Shown here piece by piece: positions 12,851 to 26,980 of a DNA stretch of 64,000 bases (position 1 is its first letter; the number at the start of each line of letters is the position of its first letter). The notes under the pieces are model-generated. The model ran no database searches. It was not told the DNA's origin and saw only the letters and a program-made list of their open reading frames with translations. The position numbers and the translations under genes were made by a program. Origin of the DNA: Pochonia chlamydosporia 170 (lineage: Eukaryota; Ascomycota; Sordariomycetes; Hypocreales; Clavicipitaceae); assembly GCF_001653235.2 (NCBI RefSeq), contig NC_035795.1, positions 1,922,001 through 1,986,000 on the forward strand, in the 5' to 3' direction.

Positions 12851-13881
12851 AAGCTCCATCCACGTTCCCTCCATGTCTCCATGTCACAGACCAGTTGGCT
12901 GCTTCCATCCAGTCCTCACTGCACTTCACTTGACTTGACTTGCATCCACTCTCCAGCAATCCCGTCATCGCTCCTTGCACTCCTCCTCCAAGCCGCCCAA
13001 ATCCCCCGTCGCTCCCTCCACGCCAGTTGGTGTGGCTTTTTGCCCACATCTAGTCCCCGTCCAGTCCCCGTCCGTTTCCAGTCCAGTCTGTCCAGTCTGT
13101 CCAGGCTTTCCCTGCCCTTGTCGCTCTATGCCCTGTCGGTCTCTGGGCGTGTCGCTCACCTGCCTCTGAAGCTCCTAGCACCAGACAAGACAGAGAGCAC
13201 CACGGCTCCGAACGCTCAGCTGAACTCGAGCTGACGAGTGAGAGATCATTTTCGAACCAACAGCCTGACTTCGGGAACCATCGCCCTCTGGTTGACTCGT
13301 TGATGTCCCAAACCCATTGCTCCCAACTCGTCGTCGCCTTTGCTCCGACTGCCACATCGGCACCGTTCCCGGCTCTCACCGGCAACAAACACAAGGCCAC
13401 TCTTCCCGAATCAACAAACTTTGACCTATTCCTGCCTCTTTTACCTGCTCACCTTCCTTGAGGATACACAATTACCTGGTCCGCTTGCCTGTGGTTTCAA
13501 CCCGGATCACGGCCAACCCCGCAAACAAGTTGTAGAGCTGGCCGAGCCAGCTAGAGACCGAGCGAACAGAAGCGATACGGGATAAATATTAGCAGGCTGT
13601 TCAATTCTTGATAATCATCCGCGTCCGTGCCAATTTCGACCGGTCGCAGAGCGAGCCGCTGTACCATCCAGACCGATCCAAACTGCTCACCTCCGACGGT
13701 AATCGACACCCCTTTCTTTTCGCTGCCTTCGTGTCGCATCTCCATCGAAACGAATCGACGACAGCAATGCCTGAATAGCTACAACCGTCAGCAACATCCA
13801 TTGACACCCCAACTCATCATTCCCTGGCGCTGAACCCCCTTGTCGCCGACGTGGAAGCGTCAAGGCAGAACGGTCTTTATG
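12851..13881 (+). promoter_or_regulatory. Pyrimidine-rich upstream/leader region of gna-3
   Basis: About 1 kb of C/T-rich sequence directly before the gna-3 start, with simple direct repeats such as CCAGTCTGT twice near 13080-13105 and CCCCGTCCAGT near 13050. Such tracts are common in promoters and long 5' leaders of filamentous ascomycetes. Several short upstream ATGs lie in it, so upstream-frame control of translation is possible. The transcription start cannot be placed from sequence. Confidence 0.45.
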
Positions 13882-15286
13882 ATGGGTGGGTGTATGAGCT
13901 CCAACAGCGAGGAGGCGGAACAGAAGAAGAAGAGTCAAGCTATCGACAGAGTAATAGAGGAGGACTCGAAGAGATTACGGAAAGAATGCAAGATATTGCT
14001 CCTAGGTAACTAGCTCCATTGGCATCGCGATGACTTCGGCCGATTACATCCGTCGCTTTGTGCTGATCGTTGACACTGACTGTGCACAGGATCTGGCGAA
14101 AGTGGCAAGTCCACCATCGTCAAACAGATGAAAATTATCCACCTCAAGGGATACTCAGAAGATGAATTGTACAACTATCGGCCCACTGTATTTAAGAACC
14201 TTGTCGAATGCGCCAAGGCCGTTATCACCGCGATGCAACAGTTCGACATTGAGCCGCAGCTGGAGGAGAATAAACAACATATTGAGTACCTGATGGAATA
14301 TCAAGCCGAATCAGGACCGCAGGCACATATTGATGATCAAGTTGGTGTAGCTGTCAAAGCACTATGGGCTGACCCAGCACGAGAGCGCTTGATGGAGCAC
14401 CAGACCGAGTTTTACTTGATGGACTCTGCAGAATAGTGAGCACCGTCTGTCTGTCTCTGTTTGTTCATATTTAGGATCTAACCAAAAATGCCCTCCCCAC
14501 AGCTTCTTTCAAGAGGTAATGAGAATAGTCGCCCCTGACTATTTGCCCAACGAAATGGATGTACTCCGAGCTCGTACGAAAACTACTGGTATATACGAAA
14601 CGAGATTCCAAATGGGCCAACTAAGTATTCAGTGCGTTGATACACGGATGACTTTTCTGTCTTGGGTAGGCGCTTTCGCTAACTTGCAGACAGCATGTTT
14701 GACGTTGGTGGGCAACGAAGCGAAAGAAAGAAATGGATCCACTGTTTCGAGAATGTCACATCAATTATCTTTTGTGTGGCTCTCTCAGAATACGACCAAG
14801 TCCTCCTGGAGGAAAGCAGTCAGGTTAGCGAGCAGATGATGTATTGGGAGGGATGAAGGTCAATGTGCTAACTTGTTGTCGTAAGAACCGCATGATGGAA
14901 AGCTTGTTGCTGTTCGACTCGGTGGTCAACTCGCGCTGGTTCATGAGAACGAGCATCATTTTGTTCCTCAACAAGGTTGATATATTCAAGCAAAAGTTGA
15001 CACGGTCGCCGCTGGGAAATTACTTCCCAGACTACTCCGGGGGAAATGATGTGAACAAGGCTGCCAAGTACCTCCTGTGGCGATTCAATCAAGTGAACAG
15101 GGCGCATTTAAATCTTTATCCTCAGTGAGTCTTTTTCCTGTCTCGGCCGAATATTCGGTGACGGGTTTGCTGACATTGATTTGCAGCTTGACGCAAGCGA
15201 CGGACACATCAAATATTCGACTCGTTTTTGCCGCTGTCAAAGAAACTATTTTGAACAATGCTCTCAAGGACTCGGGAATTCTATGA
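13882..15286 (+). CDS. gna-3: G protein alpha subunit, group III (GNA-3/MagA type)
   Basis: Alpha subunit of a heterotrimeric G protein. In Neurospora and relatives this group promotes adenylyl cyclase/PKA signalling. Six exons: 13882-14005, 14090-14435, 14503-14631, 14694-14823, 14886-15124 and 15187-15286, giving 355 residues, normal for the family. N-terminal MGGCMSS fits N-myristoylation (Gly2, Ser6) and palmitoylation (Cys4). G1 is [10 protein letters not shown]3 [13 protein letters not shown]4 FLNKVD and G5 near FAAVKET. The C-terminus is DSGIL and lacks the Cys four residues from the end that pertussis-toxin-sensitive subunits carry. The group assignment rests on the N-terminal block and the SGIL end. 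A second ATG lies immediately upstream at 13879-13881. I chose 13882 because initiation at 13879 would place Met before Gly and block myristoylation. Confidence 0.95.
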
Positions 15287-17298
15287 AAGGAACCGCTGTA
15301 CTATGTTCATGGATTTGAGCAAGCGGACTGCAGGGTGCTGGCGTCCTAGAGCATTTCTTGGCGTTTAAGGAGGCGTTCCTTTTTTTTTTTTTCATATTAT
15401 TTTGTCGATGCCCATGGACGCGGCTTTATTCTGTTTATACCTGTTTCACGACGACCTGGCCAATACAGATGGCTATATTAATTCATCCAGTCACAGCTAT
15501 AGCCGCCATGGGGTAGCGAGACGACACCTTTCATACCTGGCGATGCCTGTTTCTGTACGTTTGCGTGGAATCAACGTGCGTCGGTTAATTCTTGGCGGCG
15601 ACCATTTACGTTTCAAAAGGCACAAAGGCAGAGAAACGAGAAAGGATTCGGACTCAGACACGACCGTGCAACTTGCGACTTGGCAACCACGAGGTTGGTG
15701 AGGGCTGGAATGACGAGACGTTTGAAATGACGATAGGGAGCAGGGGAAGGGGGAAGGGGACGGGGTCTTTTACGCTTTGGAAATCGTGGAAATTTCGGGT
15801 ACTTTGGGGAGGTCAAGGCTGGTGATTAGCGGTAAAATCACTGAACATGTTGAGTGATTAAATGATTAGATATGGGTGGTGTTGGTGTGGTAGTAAGCAA
15901 TTGCTACGAAATCAGGGCCCATGATAGCGATGTCTGGTGGAATAGCAGCTTTTGACCACAAGGAGGAGCAAGATGGTCTCCAATACCCCAGCCTTGTAGA
16001 ATTGCCGAGATAATACATACGTTTTACAATGATTACGAGTGACTATACAGTACTATTGTCTACGTATGTTCTCTCCGTCTTGAGGAGAGTGGAGTTGTCT
16101 TGGCCACCAGACAGGCCATGAGGCATGAGTTGGGTTGCTGTGTGGCGGAGTGGCTCATCAAAGCGCGAACTAGCGTCAGATGGTTGTGGGCCGTTATCTA
16201 GACCAAACAATTGACTCCATACTCCTCCGTGCATGTGCATGTGCTGGTGTTGTGGGTGTAGATTAGATGACATTTGATGGAACCTTGTGCCTTTTCGGCA
16301 TTTCATCAGGTGCGTTCTCAATATAGACACATGCTACATCTATGACAGGATTTCTGGGGCACAAGAGACCAGCATTGAATAAATGACCAAAAAAAAACCC
16401 CCCCAAAAAAAAAACCAGACTTAAGCAGACTACGTCCACGGCGTTCTCAAGTGAAGGCAGCAAGGCGCAATGAAAGAATGGCACGATGAGGGGCAATTCT
16501 GTCGATGGCCACGGCTTTTACAGACAGCCAACTTGCATACCTAGCTACATGTACAGCATCGCACCGGAGAAGCCGGGTTCCATTTTGAAGGAAACGGCCT
16601 TGGTACTGGACTTGACTGTAAGATGGCGTTACCAGGTTCAGGTCCATCAGGGCGAGACCATCTGGAAGCAAAAAGCTTGATGGGACATGGACGGACGTGG
16701 ACGCATGGCTCTGCTGCTGGACAAGGCCACAATGACGGAATGCAAAGTATATGTATGGGAGAGTGGTGCGGTTGCCCTTGGCTTTTTTGTGTTTCCTTCC
16801 CTCCGCCTCTCTTGGCCCATTCACTCAATACATTCGAGTTGACTGTCAGGTTGTTTATCTTGTTTTCTCCTTGCGTCTATTCTCTTCATTTTTTGCGGCC
16901 AAACGTCGAACTTGAAGCGACATCGTCGACGGAGCTGACTGGGGGAGCTTGAAGCTTAGCTTTGCCTTGCCTTGCCTTGGAGCTTCCACTCCTTCAGCCT
17001 GCATGTGCACAACGCCCCTCCTCAGGTTGCAGTCTGGATCCGGACCGCATCCAGTTGATCCTCTTCACCCCGCTTTCACCCCACCATAGCTAGCTGTTCT
17101 CCTCGTACTGCACTGACAGGAAACTACAAGTATTGACGGGTAAGCTTCGAGGTAAGTTTTGGGCTTCTCCCCCTCCCAGTGCGGGATATATTTCTCCTTT
17201 TGTATAAATACGAGACTGTCAGATGCAATTGGATCTTGTGCAAGCTTCGTTTTGAATAATCCTTTTTGCTGATTCCCAGACAGGCGCTTTGAAACACT
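15287..17298. other. Intergenic region, gna-3 to glycogen phosphorylase
   Basis: Contains the gna-3 3' UTR and the promoter of the phosphorylase gene. Simple tracts include a T-run at about 15379-15390, a purine block with several AGGGG words at 15739-15766, and A9-C7-A10 at 16389-16414. Further stress-element-like words (GAGGGGC near 16488, GCCCCTC near 17014) and GCCTTGCCTTGCCTTG near 16962 lie closer to the gene. No supportable gene. Confidence 0.55.
17152..17279 (+). other. Possible 5' leader intron of glycogen phosphorylase gene
   Basis: A strong donor (AGGTAAGT) at 17151-17158 and a branch-like GCTGAT followed by CCCAG at 17275-17279 frame a candidate 128-nt intron ending 19 bp before the start codon. 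It is inferred from splice signals only. Confidence 0.45.
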
Positions 17299-20200
17299 AT
17301 GGCAACTGAACAGCGACTGCCCACGAGGGAGCGTCGGCCCTCCACTTCAGCTCCCATTGTGGACATTACGGGTGGAGTTGGGCCTGCGGGAATCTCTCGT
17401 CCAAAGCACAAGAGGACTTTCACGGGCTTCGGAGCCGGGGAGATTAAGAGTGTAGAGGGTGAGTTACAGTTACATGCTGCAGGGAAGACGGTAGTGTGGT
17501 TGGATGGCTCATGTTTCACACGATATGCACGAAGTCTACGGAACTTCTTCTGCTGCAACGGACTCATAAACAAAAGTATAGAGCTAATTCAAGCTTACAG
17601 CCTCCATCCCCGAGCCCCAACGCGAGGCATGGCAGCGAAACCAAATAACCGGCTTCACCGACAAGGACGGATTCGAAAAGGAAGTCGTCCGCCATGTGGA
17701 AACCACGCTCGCCCGAAGCATGTTCAACTGCGACGAGATTGCCGCGTACTCAGCCACCAGCCTTGCCTTTCGTGACCGCCTCGTCACACACTGGAATAAG
17801 ACGCAGCAGCGCCAGACGTACCGCGATACGAAGAGGGTGTACTATCTCAGTTTGGAGTTTTTGATGGGCAGAGCGTTGGATAATGCTATGCTGAATGTTG
17901 GTCTAAAGGACATTGCCAAGGGTTTGTGTCTCCCCCTTTCTCTGCTTATATGTCACGATATGGGCGAACGACTAATTGGAGTAGATGGTCTGTCGGATCT
18001 TGGCTTCAGAATCGAAGATGTCATCAAGCAAGAGCATGATGCTGCGCTTGGAAATGGCGGTCTCGGCCGCCTGGCCGCCTGTTTTCTCGACAGTCTTGCT
18101 ACGTTGAACTTTCCTGCCTGGGGCTACGGTCTTCGATATCGCTATGGTATCTTTAAGCAGGAGATTATTGATGGGTACCAGGTTGAAGTGCCTGATTACT
18201 GGTTGGATTTTAACCCCTGGGAGTTTCCTCGTCACGACGTAACTGTCGATGTATGTGCCCTTCACCCCCTAAATTCACCAAAATCCTCTGACGTTGTATA
18301 TCTAGATCCAATTCTTCGGCCAAGTCAACAAAAAGACAGCCGATGGCAAAACCGTCTCCGTCTGGGAAGGCGGCGAAATCGTCCAAGCCGTGGCCTACGA
18401 CGTCCCCATCCCAGGCTACGACACCCCCACAACTAACAACCTTCGTCTCTGGTCTAGCAAAGCGTCTGGCGGCGAGTTCGACTTCCAGAAGTTCAACAGC
18501 GGCGACTACGAGAGTTCCGTGGCGGACCAGCAGCGTGCTGAGACTATCAGCGCCGTGTTGTACCCGAATGATAACCTTGAGCGTGGCAAGGAACTGCGTC
18601 TTAAGCAGCAGTACTTTTGGGTCGCTGCGTCGCTGTACGATATCGTGCGGCGGTTCAAGAAGGCCAAGAGACCGTGGAGGGAGTTCCCCGACCAGGTGGC
18701 TATTCAGTTGAACGATACGCATCCTACGTTGGCGATTGTGGAGTTGCAGAGGATCCTGGTTGATATTGAAGGCTTGGAATGGGATGTTGCGTGGGAGATT
18801 GTGACGAGCACGGTAAGTTGATTCTATACTGGACTCTAACTGTCGGGCGAAATGGGAACTAACAATATTCAAGTTTGGATACACCAATCATACCGTCCTC
18901 CCTGAAGCTCTTGAGAAATGGCCCGTCGGCCTCGTCCAGCACCTGCTCCCGCGCCACCTCCAAATCATCTACGACATCAACCTGTATTTCCTGCAGACCG
19001 TGGAGAAGGCCTTCCCCAACGACAGAGACATCCTCCGCCGGGTATCCATCATTGAAGAATCACAGCCCAAGATGGTGCGCATGGCGTTCCTCGCCATCGT
19101 CGGCTCCCACAAGGTCAACGGCGTGGCAGAGCTTCACTCCGACCTCATCCAGACCACCATCTTCAAGGACTTTGTTGCAATCTACGGGCCCGACAAATTC
19201 ACAAACGTAACAAACGGAATCACACCCCGTCGCTGGCTGCACCAGGCTAACCCGCGACTCTCCGAGCTCATCGCCTCCAAGTGCGGCGGGTATGAGTTCC
19301 TCAAGGACTTGACGCTCCTGAGTCAGCTGAAGCAGCATGTCGACGATAAGCAGTTCCGCAAAGAGTGGGCAGAGATCAAGTACGCCAACAAGGTGCGTCT
19401 GGCGAAACACATCAAGGACACTACGGGCGTGGTTGTCAACCCGGCGGCCTTGTTTGACGTGCAGGTTAAGCGTATCCACGAGTATAAGCGCCAGCAGCTC
19501 AACATCTTTGGTGTGATTCATCGGTACCTGACGCTCAAGGCTATGACGCCGGAGGAGAGAAAGACGCAGATGCCGCGTGTGAGCATCTTTGGTGGTAAAG
19601 CCGCGCCAGGGTACTGGATGGCCAAGCAGATTATTCATCTGATCAATTCTGTTGGCGCCGTGGTCAACAAGGACGATGATGTTGGCGATTTGCTCAAGGT
19701 CATTTTCTTGGAGGACTACAACGTGAGCAAGGCGGAGATGATTTGTCCTGCTTCGGATATCAGCGAGCATATCTCTACGGCTGGAACTGAGTACGTATAT
19801 CTCCAACTTTCCATCCCCTTCATCTCGACTAGTTATTCTTTTGTAGAGAATGGGGGACACGATGGCGAAGCTGTTACTGACAATTCTCAAAGGGCATCTG
19901 GAACGAGCAACATGAAGTTTGTCCTCAACGGTGGTCTCATCATTGGTACTTTAGACGGCGCCAACGTAAGTCTACCAAATCTCCCACTCCGCTCACAATA
20001 TTCTGCTTCAGATCCTAACAGCATCAGATTGAAATCACTCGCGAAATCGGTGAAAGCAACATCTTCCTCTTCGGCAATCTGTCTGAAGATGTCGAAGACC
20101 TCCGCCACTCGCACACCTACGGTGCCCACACTATCGACCCTGATCTCGACAAGGTGTTCGACGAGATTGAAAAAGGCACCTTTGGCACCCCCCACGACTT

Positions 20201-20438
20201 CAGCGCCATGATTGCCGCGGTTCGCCAGCACGGAGACTACTATCTTGTGTCGGACGATTTCCACAGCTACATCGAGACGCACCACCTTGTGGACAAGGCG
20301 TATCGCAACCAGGACGAGTGGATTGCCAAGTGCATCAGATCTGTTGCCTGTATGGGCTTCTTCACTAGCGATCGGTGCATCAACGAGTATGCTGAAGAGA
20401 TTTGGAATGTTGAACCTCTAGTTGTTGAGAGAAACTAG
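17299..20438 (+). CDS. gph1: Glycogen phosphorylase
   Basis: Releases glucose-1-phosphate from glycogen by phosphorolysis, using pyridoxal phosphate (GT35 family, cytosolic). Seven exons: 17299-17458, 17601-17921, 17985-18250, 18306-18812, 18874-19790, 19893-19965 and 20028-20438, giving 884 residues, as expected for fungal Gph1. Visible motifs include [38 protein letters not shown], the [13 protein letters not shown] segment and the PLP-lysine signature EASGTSNMK, rebuilt by joining exons 5 and 6. It ends [13 protein letters not shown]. The N-terminal arm contains RRPS (Ser15), a canonical PKA consensus, and KRTFTGF; the yeast enzyme is controlled by phosphorylation in this arm. It lies between the gna-3 and HOG1 genes on the same strand. 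A leader intron just upstream is likely. Confidence 0.96.
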
Positions 20439-23400
20439 CCATGGTTTGGAATTGGTTATCCTTGAACGGTTCGTCACCGGACTGGTCTTGGTTAGTAACA
20501 GGGCGGGATATACGAAATTGCATGAGGAACATTCGGACGCAGCTGCTTTTTTGTCAATGTTGATGGCCGTCCTTTTTTGTTGGTGCATCGTTTTGAGTAT
20601 GCAAAGTGTGCTCTGAATACTAGGTGTGATAGTAATTCGAAATGTTGCATGTTTAGGAGCCCCGAGTGTCTTTGAGTTACTATGCAAGTTCAACATTGTA
20701 GCTCGGCCGGCACCTCCTGTAAACTACGTCACCAGGTTTCTAGTCGATGGTGCAGAATGCTACGGACGGGCAAACCCGATTCCAAAACGACAGTGTGGCT
20801 GCTCAAGGAAACCCTGCTCTATTGGGTTTCCAAAGAAGCGGTATGCAAAACCGGTCAAACACTCCCCAGACAGCGCCTGAAATGGGGTGATGCAGCGTTT
20901 CGTCCCAAACGACTTTTTCACTTGGTGGAATCGAGTTTCTTGGGGTGCCATCGGGTTGTTCGAGGGCGCTGTTGGCGCCGGAGCATTTTGTCCTGAAAAT
21001 TTGAGACCCAGAGGCCAGAGGGGTATTGGCCGGCCCGCTGCGCCGATTTTGCACTGACCTATCGATGGAGGATGGTGTCAACCAGATCGGGCGACAGAGT
21101 GGTCGTTTAGCAGAGAACAAGTAGCTCGCCATCGAGTCTTAAGGGCTTAGAGACATGCTCTACGCTAAGATAGTGTTAGGCTTGCCCGATCCCCGAGACC
21201 CTGGACGAGAATGGAGACGAGACCACATGGATTCTAGCGCGGCTTTGGAAGAGACAAGGTACTGGTCGCCTACTCTTTGGGGTCTTGGGGTCCGTAGCGA
21301 CGGTAACTGTCCTCCAATCCAGTTGGAGTCAAGTCCCTGTTTTCGAGTCTCAAAAGTGTATGCTAAACGAATGGTAGCGTACCGAGGAGAACACAAAATG
21401 CCATAATTTGACATGCGGGTTCTTTCTGTCGTCAGACTAGCCGTCCTGGCGACAAAGAGGGGCGTATGGCGCGAGAGCAGGAGAGGCAGAAATCCCTGAT
21501 TATTCGAGTCGTGCCCTTGCTCTCACATCAATGGCAAAACGCCAATGACGTAGTTGCATCAATTTTTCTGGCCAGGTCATCCGTGCCTTGCCATGGCGGG
21601 GGAGGGGTAACGCGCAGATGATTCTTGAACATTCGACGCATTTGCGAGAGAAATTGACGTGTCACTTGGTTATTCGGAGTTACTGGCGTCCTGTTGATGC
21701 AAGATGCTCATCTTTTGACTGTTGGATGCCCACCATCCAAGCTCGCCGCTAGTCTCGGATGCTAGGCAAAGCCAAGTTTTCCAGATTAGTATCCATGTCT
21801 GATGGGAAAGTCATTGCAGATTTCGAGAGAAGATGGACTTTTTGACATCGCAACCGAAGGAGTGATCTGCTACTAACCTGACCGGGTCAACTTAGTTGCC
21901 CCGTTGCTTCCTCTTCATTTCAACCGAATTTGTTTAGAGCACTTTGTATCCAGCTTAGAGAGGTGGCTTTTTCATCAGGGCGATGGTGACAGACAAGTTG
22001 CAGCAGCTAAAGGTTATGGCATGAGAGGCCATGTCTGTAACGGAAATTATTCATCTTGCAGCTTTACGTTGGCGAGCCAAGGGTTCAGATTTGGACAAGG
22101 CTATTCAGCCTCCAACGTCGATGGCTTGAATATCGTCAGGATCCTTTGGTGTAGAGTGTCAGTTTCGGGATTTTGACCCGCACCGGCTGCTGTTCCAAAA
22201 GGAATGGGTTGGAGACTCGGCTGTCGCGCGGAGGCTCAGGTGCCCAGGATTATCTTTTGCTACCTGGGTAGGTAGGTATGGATGTTGATGGACACATCTC
22301 AGGCACCTGCTTTGTGTGGGTGGGATGGAGGTGGGAAGATGTAGAAAACGACGACAAACTGAATGAGTGCCTGATGGTTGGAGCGTGGAATATGAATGCA
22401 GATATTATGTGGGTAAAGTTGCCGTTCGAAGTGATATCAAAAGGGAAAGTGCGATGGTCGGCAGTAACAAGACAAGAGGCACCAGACATTGCTTGCATGT
22501 ATGGAGGGATTTGGCTGTGGCCATCAAATTGCAAAGACCAAAACATCTCCATACACACCAAATCATTACCCAGCCATATCATCAACTTACAGTCTCAGCC
22601 TGTCTTGTTGTCGTCGTGCCCTTTAGCGAAACCACGCTGTCTTTATTTACATTTCTCCGCGCTCCTTGGCGCATACCTGATGTTTGTCTGCTTCGAACCT
22701 CATCCCTTATGCTCCGTATGGTCGTATGGTCGACGCGATAGTTAGCATGGTCAGCATCGACGTCCACATCACCATGCTCCAGTACCTGGGATCTCGATCG
22801 ATCATCCACTTTGAGCATTTGAGCCATCCACTTGAGAGAGTGCCCGCCCGTACCACACCGCAGCCATAGACACACCATCACCACACGCCCCCGACGAGAG
22901 CACAGCCAATTGCCTACCTTTACCAGCAACTTGGCTCTGGCGGAGCCCGCTCCGAGCCCATCAATTAACACCGCCGCGGTCTACAAAGTCAAGGGAGAAG
23001 CCCCCAGGTCGTTGACAACGATACGGGTGTCTCATTCCCTATCCTATTCTGTCCTGTCCTATCCAGTTGGTTGCTAGCCCTGGTCCTGATCCTGGTCCTG
23101 TTTGCTAAGTTCTTTTCCATCCTGGCTTGTTCCCGTGAACAAAGCCCAACTGAGTTGGATCCAAAATTACGACATTATTTTCCCTCCGACCCGAACGACA
23201 AGTGCTTCTTCTTCTCCTCCTCTATCCTTTCATTTCTGACGAAAAAGTGTGCCGACGATCAATTGTTCTAAGTTGTTCGAGAACTCTATACTGCCTTTCA
23301 GCTTCTTCGTGCTGCGAAGCGCGTGGTCCTGTTTGCCACAGTCACGCACCTTAATCGACAATTCTCGACGACACACTGCGTTCTAGAACGCCAGCTGCAG

Positions 23401-24720
23401 GGCCAGATCTTCAATACCGCGGCCACTACTTATTAGCCACTCCAACTCCCAACGGTCTGGTTCGTTTTCCCTTGACGGCGCACCGTTATCAAATAACTCA
23501 ATTTAATAACCCAGACTAAAGTAAGATACTCGCAGTTCGATTTCCCACATCGACAACTCCCGCGCCTTTACTTTGGTTCCCTGCGTCAACAGGTGAGTAG
23601 CAACGAGATAGGAGATTCCCAGCCCGCGCATCAGTCCATCGACATCTTGCTTCTCTGGACGGAATCGAAGACAAAGAGACAAGTTTCTTTGCGCCTGCTC
23701 TCCGTTTCGTCCCACCCTCTTGCATCAACCCATCTGGCAAGCATCAACCCCTTGAGCCTTCATTCGTCTGCATGCTAAGCTGCCCCTCCACGTTTTGGCC
23801 TCTGTGCAGGATCGGACGCAACTTGGAGTCCTTACACAGCTTCCGCGGCGTAGGATTGCATTCCTGCATCTTTCCAGTGGCTTCTTGAAACATGCATTCT
23901 GATGTTGCTACAAGTCATGATGCTGCTTTGAGCTGTTCAAGTGAATGGTGAGCAGAGTGTCAGGCATCTCGGAATGCATGGAGGCAAACCTTGGAAACTC
24001 TATTGCAGCGATCCACAAAGGCACAGGAATGCCTGTCCCTTATGGCATCAGACAGACCAGACACTCACCGACATCGTTCGAGCTACTACTTGATACTGGG
24101 TCCCCAGTGGGTTGACACTTGACTGATCAATGGCGGAGAGTTGGTGGCGCTGCAAATACCACTGGACTTGGACTACTGGAGCCCAAGAGCCATTCCATGT
24201 CCATGTCCATTTCAATTCCCCCACTCACGGACCAGACACAAGTTTGTTCCTCTGTTTCCAGCCAGACCGCAAAGCTTCTTCCACCTGTTGGACTCAACTT
24301 GCCTCCAATTTGATCCTTCTCGCCAACAGCGCCTTGGACTGCAATCGCTATTCGTGATTTCAGGTCATATTCTTGTTTCTAACTCTCTCCAGTCTTGTTC
24401 AGCGGATACAACGCAACAACCGAGCAAGTGACCTCTGCTCTCTCAGCTTGCCCCGCTCATCTGCCCATACCGCAACATTGCCTCTCCTCTGCGACGAACC
24501 ATATTCCAACTCTCGCAATCAGCTTGCGCACACAACATCTCGTATCAGGAGCGCGTGCATTTGAAACCAATCAGTCAATTATTCAAGCGCTGCGGATAGT
24601 TGCTTCCCGCCTTTGCATCCCGAGCATCGCAGCGACTCTCGTTTTATCCATCACAACCACCCCTCACCCCGCCATTCCGACCGGAACAGAAAGCAACGAC
24701 CACCCGTGCTAACCGCAACA
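20439..24720. other. Long intergenic region before the HOG1 gene
   Basis: About 4.3 kb. 20439-22200 holds the phosphorylase 3' UTR and unassigned DNA with short frames on both strands that I cannot match to any family. CTACCTGGGTAG lies at 22260-22271 and CACCAGACATTG at 22480-22491. From about 22700 the sequence turns C/T-rich with simple repeats (CCTGGTCCTGATCCTGGTCCTG near 23079-23100), typical of promoter and leader DNA. Confidence 0.55.
23593..23809 (+). other. Possible 5' leader intron of HOG1 gene
   Basis: A consensus donor (CAG|GTGAGT) at 23593 and an acceptor TGTGCAG ending at 23809 suggest a 217-nt leader intron, about 0.9 kb upstream of the start codon. Splice signals only; other acceptors are possible. 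Confidence 0.3.
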
Positions 24721-26290
<1,570 letters not shown>

Positions 26291-26980
26291 ACGAGTAAAC
26301 GAAGCGATTTCTCTACGCCAGCATGAAGAAGCGAATGGTTGGATACCTTACCGGACGAGAAAACAACAGCATAAAACAGGCATTGGGGTGAAAGACGGTG
26401 TCACGAGCACGGGCACACCAAGGAGTACAGAATACACACCGGCGATGTATGAAGGATGCAGGAAAAGGGAGGGAGGCTGGATGTGTGCATGTGATGCGTT
26501 AACGAGGTGTTTCATTAATATCTATTCATGGCGTTTAGGAGACTGGTGGGTGGGAGGGCAGTCATGTTTTGACTAGTCCTTTGTTTGTTGTACACGCTCC
26601 GCAATGATTGCAAATGCTCAACAGCACGGAGCTAGGCAGAAATACAATAGTTGTCATGAAATTCTCGATCCAAACTAGCACGGGCTGTAAAGGGCAGACA
26701 GTTACTTTTGCACTGTAGATGGATTGCATTCCTTTGTACCTTCACTGCCTACTATGCACAACATCGGTATCAATCTGTATGGGCCCATGTTTTAGCCGTA
26801 AATCCATGAATGTAGTCCTCTTATGTTCTAATGTTTCCTTCTTAGAACCATCAATCCGTTCCGAACCCGCAATGGAGGATACTTTTTCAGTCTAAATCAG
26901 TCCAATTCAAATTTTACATCTTTTTGGTCCAGCCCTGTCTATAATTCGTATATGATGTAGTTCGTTCCAATACTTTAGGT
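26291..26980. other. Intergenic region between convergent genes
   Basis: About 690 bp holding the HOG1 3' UTR and the 3' UTR of the ABC transporter. A 116-codon open frame overlapping the last HOG1 exon (26226-26576) is an artefact of reading a different frame. Nothing else supportable. Confidence 0.55.
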
